Shown piece by piece: positions 17,166-26,043 of a stretch of DNA of 64,000 bases. The notes under the pieces were generated by a model. It did not search any database. It was given only the letters and a program-made list of their open reading frames with translations, and was not told the origin of the DNA. Position 1 is the first letter of the stretch. Each line of letters opens with the position of its first letter. Made by a program: the position numbers and the translations under genes. The DNA comes from Chitinophagaceae bacterium PMP191F (GTDB lineage Bacteria > Bacteroidota > Bacteroidia > Chitinophagales > Chitinophagaceae), in contig LGYU01000005.1 of the NCBI GenBank assembly GCA_001302245.1, positions 1 to 64,000 of the forward strand, given 5' to 3'.

Positions 17166-18167
17166 CTATAGCGGCTGTAACTGTGCTAAATATTGTCCGC
17201 AGGCTTTTTGTATGGTATTTGTGAGTGGAGTAAAGGTAAACCCGGGAATTGCCTCCATAATTTTGCTGTTATCAAAATGGCTTCTGCTCTGGGCAATAAT
17301 AGCCGTTTGCCGGGTAAGCAATGGCTTTTTACCTGAAAAGAATGAACGTAGTTTTTCCATCCGCCACGCAATTTGTCCCAGGAAAGCAGTAGCTTCTTTA
17401 TGCGGATGTTTTTTATGAAACCCGTCTGCAATCTGGTTAAACAACTGTCTGAAAGACCAGTTATCACCATTTACAATATACCGTTCGTTGGTATGGCTGG
17501 TTTGCAGCAATAATACTGCGGCACGTGCCACATCTTCCACATCTACAAAACCATTTTCACCATTGGTATACCAGGGAAATTCACGGTACACATTTTTAAA
17601 AATACTGCAACTGGAAGTATTCCAGTCGCCATAACCAATAATAGTACTGGGATTTAATATAACGGCGTTCAGTCCTTCGCCAATGCCACGCCACACTTCC
17701 ATTTCACCTTTGTACTTGCTGATGGCATAAGGTGTGTTCCATTTTCCGCTCTGCCATTTCTTTTTTTCGGTCACCATTTCATTTGTTCCTGTACGACCGA
17801 TAGCTGCAACAGAACTGATATGTATAAATCGCTGAATATTTTTTTCCAGGGCAATGTTCACCACATTGGCAGTGCCCTCAATATTGATCTTATACATGGC
17901 CGCTTTATCCGCTGCATGAAAAGACACTTTACCTGCAGCGTGGATCACTGCATCCATTCCCTCCATGGCATCTTCCAGTGATATAATGTCCAGTACATCG
18001 CCTTCCACCCATTCTACCTGGGCTGTAATAGCAGGATCAATAAAAAAGGGTGCTGTATGCTGACGACGGATAGCCCTGACTGTGTAGCCACTTTGTACCA
18101 ACTGCCGGATGATGTATGCACCAGCAAAACCAGTACCTCCTGTAATTAATATCTTTTTCCCGGGCAA
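17166..18167 (-). CDS. NAD-dependent epimerase/dehydratase family protein (extended SDR)
   Basis: Extended short-chain dehydrogenase of 333 aa resembling dihydroflavonol-4-reductase/ 3-beta-HSD-like enzymes. The nucleotide motif ITGGTGFAGAYII is at residues 7-19, with DAVIHAAGKVSF downstream, and the catalytic Ser-Tyr-Lys as HISSVAAIG and YAISKYKGE. VILNPSTIIGYGDW is the conserved post-catalytic strand. The substrate is not evident. It lies 77 bases downstream of the hydroxyacyl-CoA dehydrogenase gene on the same strand. Confidence 0.87.
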   Translation of the reverse strand: MPGKKILITGGTGFAGAYIIRQLVQSGYTVRAIRRQHTAPFFIDPAITAQVEWVEGDVLDIISLEDAMEGMDAVIHAAGKVSFHAADKAAMYKINIEGTANVVNIALEKNIQRFIHISSVAAIGRTGTNEMVTEKKKWQSGKWNTPYAISKYKGEMEVWRGIGEGLNAVILNPSTIIGYGDWNTSSCSIFKNVYREFPWYTNGENGFVDVEDVARAAVLLLQTSHTNERYIVNGDNWSFRQLFNQIADGFHKKHPHKEATAFLGQIAWRMEKLRSFFSGKKPLLTRQTAIIAQSRSHFDNSKIMEAIPGFTFTPLTNTIQKACGQYLAQLQPL

Positions 18168-18244
18168 AACGATTTTCTAAAAATGATTGCGAAGATAACC
18201 CTTCTGTATTAATACGATGCAGGGTGGATTTTGTTCATTTTATC

Positions 18245-19090
18245 TTACTGATATTCGTAATATCCTTTGCCTGATTTTCTTCCCAATGCACCCGCTTCTA
18301 CTTTCTGTTGCTGAACAGGCGAGGGTTGCAAGCGTACCGGCTGTCCCATAGCTTCATATACCGAACAGCTCACGGCATAATTAATATCATTACCGATCAG
18401 GTCCATCAGTTTAAACGGCCCCATTTTAAATCCTGTAGCTTCCAGCAGGCGGTCAATCGCTGCAAAATCACTCATCCCCAGCTCTACCAGTTTCAATGCT
18501 TCCAGGTAATACGGGCGCGCCACATGGTTGACAATAAAACCTGGTGCATCCTTGCACAATACAGGTATTTTGCCCAGTTGTTTGGCCAGTTGTACAATGG
18601 TATCTGTAACCGCAGGAATGGTATGTGGTGTATTCACTACTTCCACCAGTTTCATTACCGGTGCAGGATTGAAAAAATGCATGCCGATCACTCTTTCGGG
18701 ATGTACCACTTTTTCTGCAATGGCGGTAACAGACAATGAAGATGTATTGGTAGCCATTACTACTTCGCTATGGTTCACTTCGGCCAGTTGGTTCAGCAAC
18801 CCTGCCTTCACATCTGTCTTTTCCACAACTGCTTCTATGATCACATCGGCAATACAGTCATTTACGGCAGACACAAAATTCAACCGGCTAAGCATATCCG
18901 CTCTATCTGCCTGGCTGATCTTGTTCTTTGTTACCAATGCCTGCAGGTCCAGCTCAATTTTTTCTGATGCTTTCTGCAACATGCCGGTATTTACATCATA
19001 CAGTAATGCGTGAAATCCGCTTTGTACAGCAGCCTGCGCAATACCACTGCCCATAGTGCCTGCACCACAAATACATATTGTCTGAACCAT
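18245..19090 (-). CDS. 3-hydroxyacyl-CoA dehydrogenase (3-hydroxybutyryl-CoA dehydrogenase type)
   Basis: NAD-dependent oxidation of an L-3-hydroxyacyl-CoA to the 3-ketoacyl-CoA. The 281-aa stand-alone protein has the N-terminal Rossmann motif CGAGTMGSGIAQAA, the catalytic His in GMHFFNPAPVMKLVEVV, the Glu partner in VNTPHT-region and the C-terminal dimerisation domain starting DAPGFIVNHVARPY, ending in GRKSGKGYYEY. It could act in fatty acid or butyrate metabolism, or as PaaH in phenylacetate breakdown, since a paa locus begins 43 kb away; that link is only an inference. Confidence 0.92.
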   Translation of the reverse strand: MVQTICICGAGTMGSGIAQAAVQSGFHALLYDVNTGMLQKASEKIELDLQALVTKNKISQADRADMLSRLNFVSAVNDCIADVIIEAVVEKTDVKAGLLNQLAEVNHSEVVMATNTSSLSVTAIAEKVVHPERVIGMHFFNPAPVMKLVEVVNTPHTIPAVTDTIVQLAKQLGKIPVLCKDAPGFIVNHVARPYYLEALKLVELGMSDFAAIDRLLEATGFKMGPFKLMDLIGNDINYAVSCSVYEAMGQPVRLQPSPVQQQKVEAGALGRKSGKGYYEYQ

Positions 19091-19199
19091 AGTGAAATCG
19101 TTAGAATGCTAAGATACAGGATGTGGTGGAATATGAGTTGCAGGTTGTAAGTTATCCTCGCTGTAGCTGCTGTAACAAATGAGCCATCCAATTAGTAAC

Positions 19200-19265
19200 A
19201 TCTATCCAATCTAAAGACCTTAAGCGTTACACTTTAAACTTTACACATAAACCTTAAACGTTGCA
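19200..19265. repeat. Degenerate CCTTAAACCTT-type intergenic repeats
   Basis: GACCTTAAGCGTTACAC, TTTAAACTTTACACATA and AACCTTAAACGTT follow one another in the spacer between two minus-strand genes. A matching block is at 20470-20535. Confidence 0.5.
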
Positions 19266-19320
19266 AAAAAATACCCACCACAAAGGCAGGTATCAGTTAT
19301 GTGTAAAAAGATCATTATCG

Positions 19321-20364
19321 TCACACGGCTCCGGTAAACTGTCGCAGAAAGCGAACATCGTTTTCACTGAACAGACGGATATCATTGATACCGTATTTCA
19401 GCAATGCCGGGCGTTCAATACCCATACCAAATGCAAAGCCGGTGTATTTATTGGGGTCAATATGGCAGTTCTCCAATACTTTGGGATGCACCATACCACA
19501 ACCCAGGATCTCCAGCCAGCCGGTACGTTTACAAACCGCGCAACCTTCCCCGTGACAGATCTGGCACTGAATATCCATTTCAGCACTTGGCTCGGTAAAC
19601 GGGAAATAAGAAGGACGGAAACGTATTTTGATATCCTTGCCATACATTTCCTGTACAAAGAAGTACAGTGTTTGTTTCAGATCGGCAAAGGAAACATTTT
19701 CATCTATATACAAACCTTCTATCTGGTGAAAGAAACAGTGGCTGCGGGCACTTACCGTTTCATTGCGGTATACACGGCCGGGACAAATGATACGGATAGG
19801 CAGAGAACCCTTTTCCATTGCACGGATCTGCGTATTGCTGGTATGTGTACGCAATAACCAGTCGGCACCGCCGGTAGTAGGGTGCTGAATATAGAAAGTA
19901 TCCTGCATGTCGCGCGCGGGATGGTGCTCCGGCAGGTTCAAGGCAGTAAAGTTGTGCCAGTCGTCTTCAATTTCAGGTCCTTCGGCTACAGAAAAGCCCA
20001 GACGCTGAAAAATGCTGATAACATGATTCAGGAACAAATTGATGGGGTGACGTGTACCCACAGGAACAGCATCGCCGGGCAACGTTACATCAATAGCAGC
20101 AGCGGAAGATGTATTAGTGCTTTCAACAGACTCTTTCCATGCTTCGTATTTACCTTCTGCCAGTTGTTTAAACTCGTTCAGCACCTGTCCGAACTCTTTC
20201 TTTTTGTCGGCAGGCACATTTTTCATTTCAGCAAACAGGTTCTTTACAATCCCCTTCGTTCCCAGGAACTTAATACGGTAGGCTTCCAGCGAATCGGCTC
20301 CGTTGGTGGTCAGTGCTTCTATCTCCTGCTTATACGCAGCTATCTGTTGTAACAATTGATCCAT
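19321..20364 (-). CDS. pheS: Phenylalanine--tRNA ligase alpha subunit
   Basis: Catalytic subunit of the alpha2-beta2 phenylalanyl-tRNA synthetase, 347 aa. An N-terminal coiled-coil (residues 1-85) for tRNA contact is followed by the class II core: motif 1 near GTRHPINLFLN, motif 2 FRPSYFPFTEPSAE upstream of a four-Cys segment (CQICHGEGCAVCKRTGW), and motif 3 GFAFGMGIERPALLKYG. The Cys cluster looks like a small zinc site. pheT is not adjacent in this window. The start codon is 4 bases from a perfect -7 box, so the mRNA is probably leaderless. Confidence 0.96.
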   Translation of the reverse strand: MDQLLQQIAAYKQEIEALTTNGADSLEAYRIKFLGTKGIVKNLFAEMKNVPADKKKEFGQVLNEFKQLAEGKYEAWKESVESTNTSSAAAIDVTLPGDAVPVGTRHPINLFLNHVISIFQRLGFSVAEGPEIEDDWHNFTALNLPEHHPARDMQDTFYIQHPTTGGADWLLRTHTSNTQIRAMEKGSLPIRIICPGRVYRNETVSARSHCFFHQIEGLYIDENVSFADLKQTLYFFVQEMYGKDIKIRFRPSYFPFTEPSAEMDIQCQICHGEGCAVCKRTGWLEILGCGMVHPKVLENCHIDPNKYTGFAFGMGIERPALLKYGINDIRLFSENDVRFLRQFTGAV

Positions 20365-20368
20365 ACCG

Positions 20369-20376
20369 CAAAGATA
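20369..20376 (-). promoter_or_regulatory. Promoter -7 box for pheS (TATCTTTG)
   Basis: Read on the minus strand this is TATCTTTG, a perfect TAnnTTTG box, 4 bases upstream of the pheS ATG. This leaves almost no 5' untranslated region. The -33 element is unclear. Confidence 0.55.
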
Positions 20377-20469
20377 ATGGAAAGTCGGGGTTAGTGACCA
20401 GTTTTACCAGATACCACGTGCCGGCTACAGGTTTCAGAATTCCCCTTCCCACAGCTTATATTTTTTATC

Positions 20470-20535
20470 TTAACCTTTGCACTTGTCCCTTATACCTTAA
20501 ACCTTATGCCTTACACCTTGAACCTTCCCCCTTTA
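20470..20535. repeat. Degenerate CCTTAAACCTTATGCC-type repeats
   Basis: The run ACCTTTGCAC, CCCTTATACC, TTAAACCTTATGCC, TTACACCTTGAACC and TTCCCCCTTTATGCC consists of related 12-15-base units upstream of the arginase-like gene. Similar to 19200-19265. Confidence 0.5.
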
Positions 20536-20552
20536 TGCCTTATCTTGCGCCC

Positions 20553-21689
20553 ATGTCAGACAGCTTGCATATTGCGGATTTTCTCCACCCCGTTCATCTG
20601 GGAATGTTGTCGGGTGATGAAGGATATAAGGACGGACAACTTGGAAAAAAAATAGATGTATACGAAGAACAACTTCCGGATGTGTTACAGGCAGATATTG
20701 TACTGGTAGGATGCGCAGAACAACGTGGCAGCGGTATCGGCAAAAAAAGCAGTAATGCCCCGGATGCTATCCGCGAACAGTTCTATGCCCTGTATGGCTG
20801 GCACGACAATATCCGGCTGGCCGATATAGGCAATGTTAAAACCGGTGCTTCACTTACAGATACGTATGCTGCCTTAAAAACAGTGATCACCGAACTGATC
20901 GCGATTGATAAAACAGTTGTGATACTGGGTGGTTCGCACGATCTTACCCTTGCACAATATGGTGCCTACCGCGATCGCAAACAGGTTATTGAGGCAGCGT
21001 GTATTGACTCACTGATTAACCTGGATATAGATTCACGCAAACGCGACCTGAATTTCCTGATGGAAATGCTTACCGGTGAGCCCAATTTTATCCGTCATTA
21101 TAATCATATCGGTTTTCAGAGCTATTATGTACATCCCGGCATGCTGGAAACCATGGACAAATTGCGGTTCGATTGTTTCCGGGTGGGACAGATCCGTGAA
21201 AACATCGAGGAAATAGAACCTGCTATACGCAGTTGTGAACTGGTAAGTTTTGATATCGCTTCATTGGCCAATGCGTACGCGCCTGCCAATATAGTTACAC
21301 CCAATGGTTTTACCGGAGAAGATGCCTGTGTCCTGATGCGTTATGCTGGATTGAGCCCGCACATGAATACATTGGGTATCTATGGTTACGAACCTCAGCG
21401 CGATCAGCATAACCTTACTGCCAAACAGATCAGTCACATGCTATGGTACCTGGTAGATGGAAGAAGTCGCGCCAAACGCGAAGCCAGCCTTGAACAACGC
21501 GAGTTCTTCAACGAATTCCATATTGCCTTTGCAGAAATAGATACCATGTTTCTTCAAAGCAAAAAAACAGGCCGCTGGTGGATGCAGTTGCCGGATAAGA
21601 AATTCATCCCCTGCTCATATAAAGATTACATGCTGGCCAGCAGCAACGAAATTCCTGAAAGATGGTTCAGGGCGCAGGAGCGGGATTAA
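20553..21689 (+). CDS. Arginase/formimidoylglutamase-fold protein with eroded metal site
   Basis: A 378-aa ureohydrolase-fold protein (a start 18 bases upstream at 20535 is also possible). Nucleus of the fold is visible as VILGGSHDLTLAQYG, INLDIDSRKRD and VSFDIASLANAYAP. In active arginases these read GGDHS, DAHxD and SxDxD. Here His129, Asp158 and Asp234 remain, but the DAH His is Asp160, the DAHxD Asp is Arg162 and the second Asp of SxDxD is Ala236, so the two-metal centre looks incomplete. Bacteroidota homologs are commonly annotated formimidoylglutamase; catalysis should not be assumed. No histidine-degradation genes are nearby. Confidence 0.82.
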   Translation: MSDSLHIADFLHPVHLGMLSGDEGYKDGQLGKKIDVYEEQLPDVLQADIVLVGCAEQRGSGIGKKSSNAPDAIREQFYALYGWHDNIRLADIGNVKTGASLTDTYAALKTVITELIAIDKTVVILGGSHDLTLAQYGAYRDRKQVIEAACIDSLINLDIDSRKRDLNFLMEMLTGEPNFIRHYNHIGFQSYYVHPGMLETMDKLRFDCFRVGQIRENIEEIEPAIRSCELVSFDIASLANAYAPANIVTPNGFTGEDACVLMRYAGLSPHMNTLGIYGYEPQRDQHNLTAKQISHMLWYLVDGRSRAKREASLEQREFFNEFHIAFAEIDTMFLQSKKTGRWWMQLPDKKFIPCSYKDYMLASSNEIPERWFRAQERD

Positions 21690-21862
21690 TGTGCAGATTT
21701 GCCAATGTGGGGTTGATGGTTGCTTTTTTATTTCTTGTTTTAATTTTTTTCACCGCAAAGAACGGCTACCCAAGCATCAGGCGTTCAGCGTTCAGCAGAT
21801 TCTCTGTGATAGGCCCTCACATTACGCACCATTTAATTTGCACATTATCTTATATTGCTGGT

Positions 21863-23209
21863 ATGAAAAGGAATACCACACTCCCGGTACTGTTTGTATT
21901 GTTTCTGGCAGCCTGTTCACCACAGCAATTCATCAGTAAACAGGCCAAACAATCCATACTTACCGATGCTGCATTGACACGTGCGCATGTCGGGATCAGT
22001 GTATACGATATTGCCGATAATAAATACCTGTACAATTACCAGGGCGATCATTATTTTGTTCCTGCTTCCAATACCAAAATTGTTACCTGCTATGCAGGTA
22101 TGAAATACCTGGGCGATAGTTTGCCCGGCATTCAGTACTGGCAGGAAAAAAACAATATTTACCTATTGCCCACCGGAGATCCCAGCCTGCTGCACCAGGA
22201 CTTTACCCGTCAGCCGGTCATTGATTTTCTGAAAAAGACTACGGCCAAAGTTTACATTACAGATGCTACCTGGAAAGATGAAGCACTTGGCAATGGCTGG
22301 AGCTGGAACGACTACAATGATTACTACATGGCCGAGCGTAGTCCACTGCCGGTTTATGGTAATGTACTGCACTGGATCCAGGAAAAAAACGAAACTGCCG
22401 ACCAGGATACCAGTACCGGTTTTGACCAGTCTGTACTGATCTACTCTATACCAGAAGTAAACTGGAATGTTCGCTTTACCCCGGAAGGGGGTAAAAAAGT
22501 TTTTTTTGTACAACGCAATTATGCAGACAATACTTTCAACATCACACAGGGTACAGAAAAGAAAAAAGACCAGGAAGTACCTTTTGTTACCAATGGTCTG
22601 CAATCGGCACTGGAACTACTACCCGATACCATTGGCAAAAAGATCGCTGTTGTAAACAAAGTACCCGCAGCAGGCACTCCGTTGAATACTATTCACTCGC
22701 AGCCCACTGATTCATTGTTCAAACCAATGATGTACCGCAGCGATAATTTTTTTGCAGAACAAACATTGCTGATGGTAAGTGCTGCGAAACTGGGTGTGCT
22801 GAGCGACCGCAGGATCATAGATACTTTATTAAAAACCGATCTGCTTGATCTTCCTCAACAACCACGTTGGGTAGATGGGAGCGGCCTGAGTCGTTTCAAC
22901 CTGTTCTCTCCACAGGATTTTGTAGTGATCCTGCGCAAAATGCAACAGGAAATAGGCATGGATCGTATTAAAAAGATCTTCCCGACAGGTGGTTCTGGAA
23001 CATTAAGCAATTACTACAAACAAGATAGCGGCTTTATTTATGCCAAAACCGGTTCTCTTTCCGGCGTACTGGCATTAAGCGGCTACCTGTATACCAAAAA
23101 GAATAAACTGCTGGCATTTTCAGTGCTGATCAACAATCACCAGGGCAATGCAACTGCTATCCGCAAACAGGTAGAAACATTCATTACACAGATCAGGGAA
23201 CAATACTAA
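21863..23209 (+). CDS. dacB: D-alanyl-D-alanine carboxypeptidase/endopeptidase (PBP4 family), lipoprotein
   Basis: Peptidoglycan-trimming serine peptidase of the S13 (PBP4/DacB) family, 448 aa. The start at 21863 gives a lipoprotein signal ending in the lipobox LAAC, so the protein is anchored to an envelope membrane. Active-site motifs are complete: SxxK as PASNTK, SxN as YRSDNFF, and KTG as YAKTGSLSG. The frame remains open upstream to 21662, overlapping the arginase-like gene, but that part lacks sense as protein start. It is 173 bases downstream of the arginase-like gene on the same strand. Confidence 0.93.
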   Translation: MKRNTTLPVLFVLFLAACSPQQFISKQAKQSILTDAALTRAHVGISVYDIADNKYLYNYQGDHYFVPASNTKIVTCYAGMKYLGDSLPGIQYWQEKNNIYLLPTGDPSLLHQDFTRQPVIDFLKKTTAKVYITDATWKDEALGNGWSWNDYNDYYMAERSPLPVYGNVLHWIQEKNETADQDTSTGFDQSVLIYSIPEVNWNVRFTPEGGKKVFFVQRNYADNTFNITQGTEKKKDQEVPFVTNGLQSALELLPDTIGKKIAVVNKVPAAGTPLNTIHSQPTDSLFKPMMYRSDNFFAEQTLLMVSAAKLGVLSDRRIIDTLLKTDLLDLPQQPRWVDGSGLSRFNLFSPQDFVVILRKMQQEIGMDRIKKIFPTGGSGTLSNYYKQDSGFIYAKTGSLSGVLALSGYLYTKKNKLLAFSVLINNHQGNATAIRKQVETFITQIREQY

Positions 23210-23627
23210 AAGCAGCATCAGCACCAGAATTATCATTTTCCGGCAGTTTCATATTAAAAATATTCAACCTGGAATAGCGTATTGACGGTAACCCCTGGTC
23301 AGCCCGGAAAGCAACTTCATAGATTTTTGGCAAAAAAGGTACCTGCGCTCCCAACGCCCGGCTCTCTTTGTGGCGTATATTAGTTGTATTGTGCTATATG
23401 GAAAAAATAAGTAAACTTTAAGAAAGGCGCTTATCTTCCTTATAACCTTATATATGAAAACATTAACAGACCTACAACCTGTTGCCGGCCTGTGCCTACC
23501 ATTCGGGATCTCATGCAAGCAAAATAATCCTGTCTTTGTAACCGTTGATGTACAAGGACCGTTTTTGCACACATTTACCTGAAAGAGCAGCACAGCATTT
23601 TGCCCCGACAGGCCACTTAAAATAACG
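23210..23627. other. Spacer upstream of the sigma factor gene
   Basis: No recognised gene. One short frame from ATG 23454 to TGA 23582 encodes 42 residues (MKTLTDLQPVAGLCLPFGISC at its start, containing two Cys), but nothing supports its being translated. A near-consensus TGTCTTTG at about 23531 could be a promoter box. The opposite strand has a longer open frame running into the sigma factor gene which looks like a shadow. Confidence 0.4.
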
Positions 23628-24173
23628 GTGTATTTGGCGTTAAGTGACGATGAAATAGCATTGGTAAACGGTTGCATCAGCAATAGCCGTAAGGCCCAGG
23701 AAGTACTGTACAAGCAGTTCTATGGACCAATGCTCTCTATTTGCCTACGCTACACCCGTAATGAAGAGGATGCGATTGAAGTGTTGCATAACGGTTTTTT
23801 GAAAGTGTACAAAAACATACATACCTACAATGCCGCCAAGGCATCATTGTATACCTGGATACGTACCATTGTTGTACATACTGCCATTGATTTCATCCGA
23901 CAAAAAGGCAAATTTCAGACAATAGAACTGGAGAAAGCAGAAGAACCTGCCATTGACGCAGATGCCATACAACGTATGTCATCACAGGAGTTGCTGCAGT
24001 TGGTTCAGCAGTTATCGCCCGCCACCCGCACCGTTTTTAATCTGTATGTAATCGAAGGATATAACCATCGTGAAATAGCTAACCTGATCGGCATCAGCGA
24101 AGGCACCAGCAAATGGCACCTGAGTGAAGCCCGTAAACAACTGAAACAATTATTACAAACATTGCAAGTGTAA
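23628..24173 (+). CDS. ECF-type RNA polymerase sigma factor
   Basis: Sigma-70 family group 4 factor of about 181 aa. Region 2 contains LYKQFYGPMLSICLRYTRNEEDAIEVLHNGF (residues 27-60), and region 4 has SPATRTVFNLYVIEGYNHREIA followed by the HTH IGISEGTSKWHLSEARKQL. There is no ATG; GTG at 23628 or TTG at 23634 (giving MALSDDE, the commoner beginning in the group) are the candidates. The next gene starts 4 bases after its stop, so the two are translationally linked; its product has a transmembrane segment and may be the anti-sigma factor. Confidence 0.92.
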   Translation: MYLALSDDEIALVNGCISNSRKAQEVLYKQFYGPMLSICLRYTRNEEDAIEVLHNGFLKVYKNIHTYNAAKASLYTWIRTIVVHTAIDFIRQKGKFQTIELEKAEEPAIDADAIQRMSSQELLQLVQQLSPATRTVFNLYVIEGYNHREIANLIGISEGTSKWHLSEARKQLKQLLQTLQV

Positions 24174-24177
24174 CGTA

Positions 24178-26043
24178 ATGAATGAACGGCAACCATACGA
24201 GAAACACTTGGCAGATAAACTGCAGCATCTTCCGGCACCGTCAGGCGCCAATCGCTCGTGGGAGCAGATGCGGGCAATCCTGGATAAGGAATTGCCGCGT
24301 GGCGGAAGTAGTGGTGGAAGCGGCGGAGGCGGGCGCTGGTGGATATTCGGCGCCATGACAGCCCTCGTATTCCTGGGTACCTGGCTTACAGGTAAACAGT
24401 TTTCCCCGCCCAATCACCGGCGTTCTGCTACAGCGGCCGCATCTGCCAACGACAGTAGTGTCAGGGCAACCGGGTCACCACCCATGGCGTCACTACCAGT
24501 TACAGCGCCTGAAAGCACTGCAGCCAAACCGGTATTGTCATACAATGAACAACCGTCAGCTAAAAACAACAATAAACCCCTTGCGGATGATTCTATTCTA
24601 CACAACAACCCTTCTTCAGACAATACTGTAACCAATACTGCCGGTGCAGGAAAAACACCCGGCAACAATCATACAACAACTGGTAACAGCACAGGTGACC
24701 ATACCGTTATCTCAGAAAATGCTGCCGGGAATAACAGTGTGCCTGCCGGGAATGCAGCTACTGCATCCAAACCCGGCAACAACACATTGCCATCGAACAA
24801 AACACCTGTATCGCACAGCAATCCATCGCGTACATCCCATTCGCGTACACGAAGCCGTGGAGACAATACCAAACCTTCCACTGCGGATGTTGCCCGTAAT
24901 AACAGATCACCCAAAAACAAACCCGGTAATAACCGTAACAGTACAGCCATCACATCCAACCATCCGGACAGATCGCGTTACACACAGTCAAACAACCGTT
25001 CCAATACAGGACGTGGTGCCGGAAATATTGCAGCTACCAATAAAAAGCAGCAGGGTAACAACCAGCAAAAAACCGGATATAGTGCAGGCAAAGAAGCACC
25101 TGTATCCAGCAATAATAACGCTGTTACAACTCCTGTACAAAGACCATTGAACAGTTCGCTGGTGGCAGTACCATCTGTTGCCGGTATTGTTCCGGAGCCA
25201 GCTTCAGTACTGGAAGATTCCGTTACAGCCAATTACAATGATTACGTAAATACCATGTTCCCAGCACCACCTGTTGCTGCAACTGCCAACAGGAAAAAAG
25301 GCCGTTCATTTGGAGAAGGAGCGCCCGGTACTTTTGCAATAGGCATTACGCTTCCCATGAATTTACCTATCAACGACCAGGTAGCACTTGGACTTAACAG
25401 GAATGCAAGACCCAATACGTTGTCAGATTTTCTACCATCGCTGAACCTGCAATACCGTTTGACCACCCATGCATTTGTACAGGCTGAAGTACAGTTTTCT
25501 TCACCACAGTACATCAGCCCGCTATTGATGTACCAACGCAAACAGGATTTGCCTTTCACAGCCTCGTATGCCTATACATCCATTTCAGCACGCAAACTAT
25601 ATTATTTCAACCTGCCGCTTACAGTGCACTACAGCCCGGTACCTGGTTTGTACCTGGGAGCGGGTATACAATACTCAGCATTGCTGAGTGGGGTTGCGTT
25701 ATCAGAAAAGAAACAATCCTGGGGCGGTGGCCCTGGTGGTGGTCCGCGTGAAATGACGATCAAGTATGAGTACAGCAAGTTCAGTCACGATTCATTATCA
25801 TGCATGCTCAAAAGCACCGACTGGCGCCTGGTGCTCGACTTTAATTATTACTGGAATCGCTTTACGGTAGGTTTCCGTTATAACCAGGGGTTATCAGATT
25901 ATGCAGATTTCCGCATTGCCAACAGCCCTTATGCTGTGCGTGACAAGAACAAGGCAACACAATTCTATGTGCGTTACAATATCTGGGAAGATCGCAAACG
26001 CAATAACAGAAAAAGCAATAAAAACCTGTTAACGTTTAAATAG
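24178..26043 (+). CDS. Trans-envelope protein: cytoplasmic segment, TM helix, Asn/Ser/Thr-rich linker, outer-membrane barrel domain
   Basis: A 621-aa protein made of four parts. Residues 1-42 (MNERQPYEKHLADKLQHLP, NRSWEQMRAILDKELP) are a cytoplasmic segment of the type found in Chitinophagaceae proteins encoded next to ECF sigma factors. Residues 54-71 (WWIFGAMTALVFLGTWL) form one transmembrane helix. Residues 80-375 are low complexity, rich in Asn, Ser, Thr, Gly and Lys/Arg, with hardly any hydrophobic residues. Residues about 385-610 look like an outer-membrane beta-barrel (PorT/OmpA-like) domain with alternating aromatic strands. The arrangement could join cytoplasm, inner membrane and outer membrane in one chain. 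It lies 4 bases behind the sigma gene; its last 15 bases overlap convergent mutL. Confidence 0.8.
   Translation: MNERQPYEKHLADKLQHLPAPSGANRSWEQMRAILDKELPRGGSSGGSGGGGRWWIFGAMTALVFLGTWLTGKQFSPPNHRRSATAAASANDSSVRATGSPPMASLPVTAPESTAAKPVLSYNEQPSAKNNNKPLADDSILHNNPSSDNTVTNTAGAGKTPGNNHTTTGNSTGDHTVISENAAGNNSVPAGNAATASKPGNNTLPSNKTPVSHSNPSRTSHSRTRSRGDNTKPSTADVARNNRSPKNKPGNNRNSTAITSNHPDRSRYTQSNNRSNTGRGAGNIAATNKKQQGNNQQKTGYSAGKEAPVSSNNNAVTTPVQRPLNSSLVAVPSVAGIVPEPASVLEDSVTANYNDYVNTMFPAPPVAATANRKKGRSFGEGAPGTFAIGITLPMNLPINDQVALGLNRNARPNTLSDFLPSLNLQYRLTTHAFVQAEVQFSSPQYISPLLMYQRKQDLPFTASYAYTSISARKLYYFNLPLTVHYSPVPGLYLGAGIQYSALLSGVALSEKKQSWGGGPGGGPREMTIKYEYSKFSHDSLSCMLKSTDWRLVLDFNYYWNRFTVGFRYNQGLSDYADFRIANSPYAVRDKNKATQFYVRYNIWEDRKRNNRKSNKNLLTFK

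Noticed and set aside
23454-23582. 42-codon ORF upstream of the sigma factor
   Set aside because: Not listed as a gene: no promoter at the right distance and no recognisable product; kept only as a remark in the spacer entry.
23264-23713. 149-codon minus-strand frame before and into the sigma factor gene
   Set aside because: No recognisable motif, overlaps the sigma gene start, and composition is unlike the neighbours.
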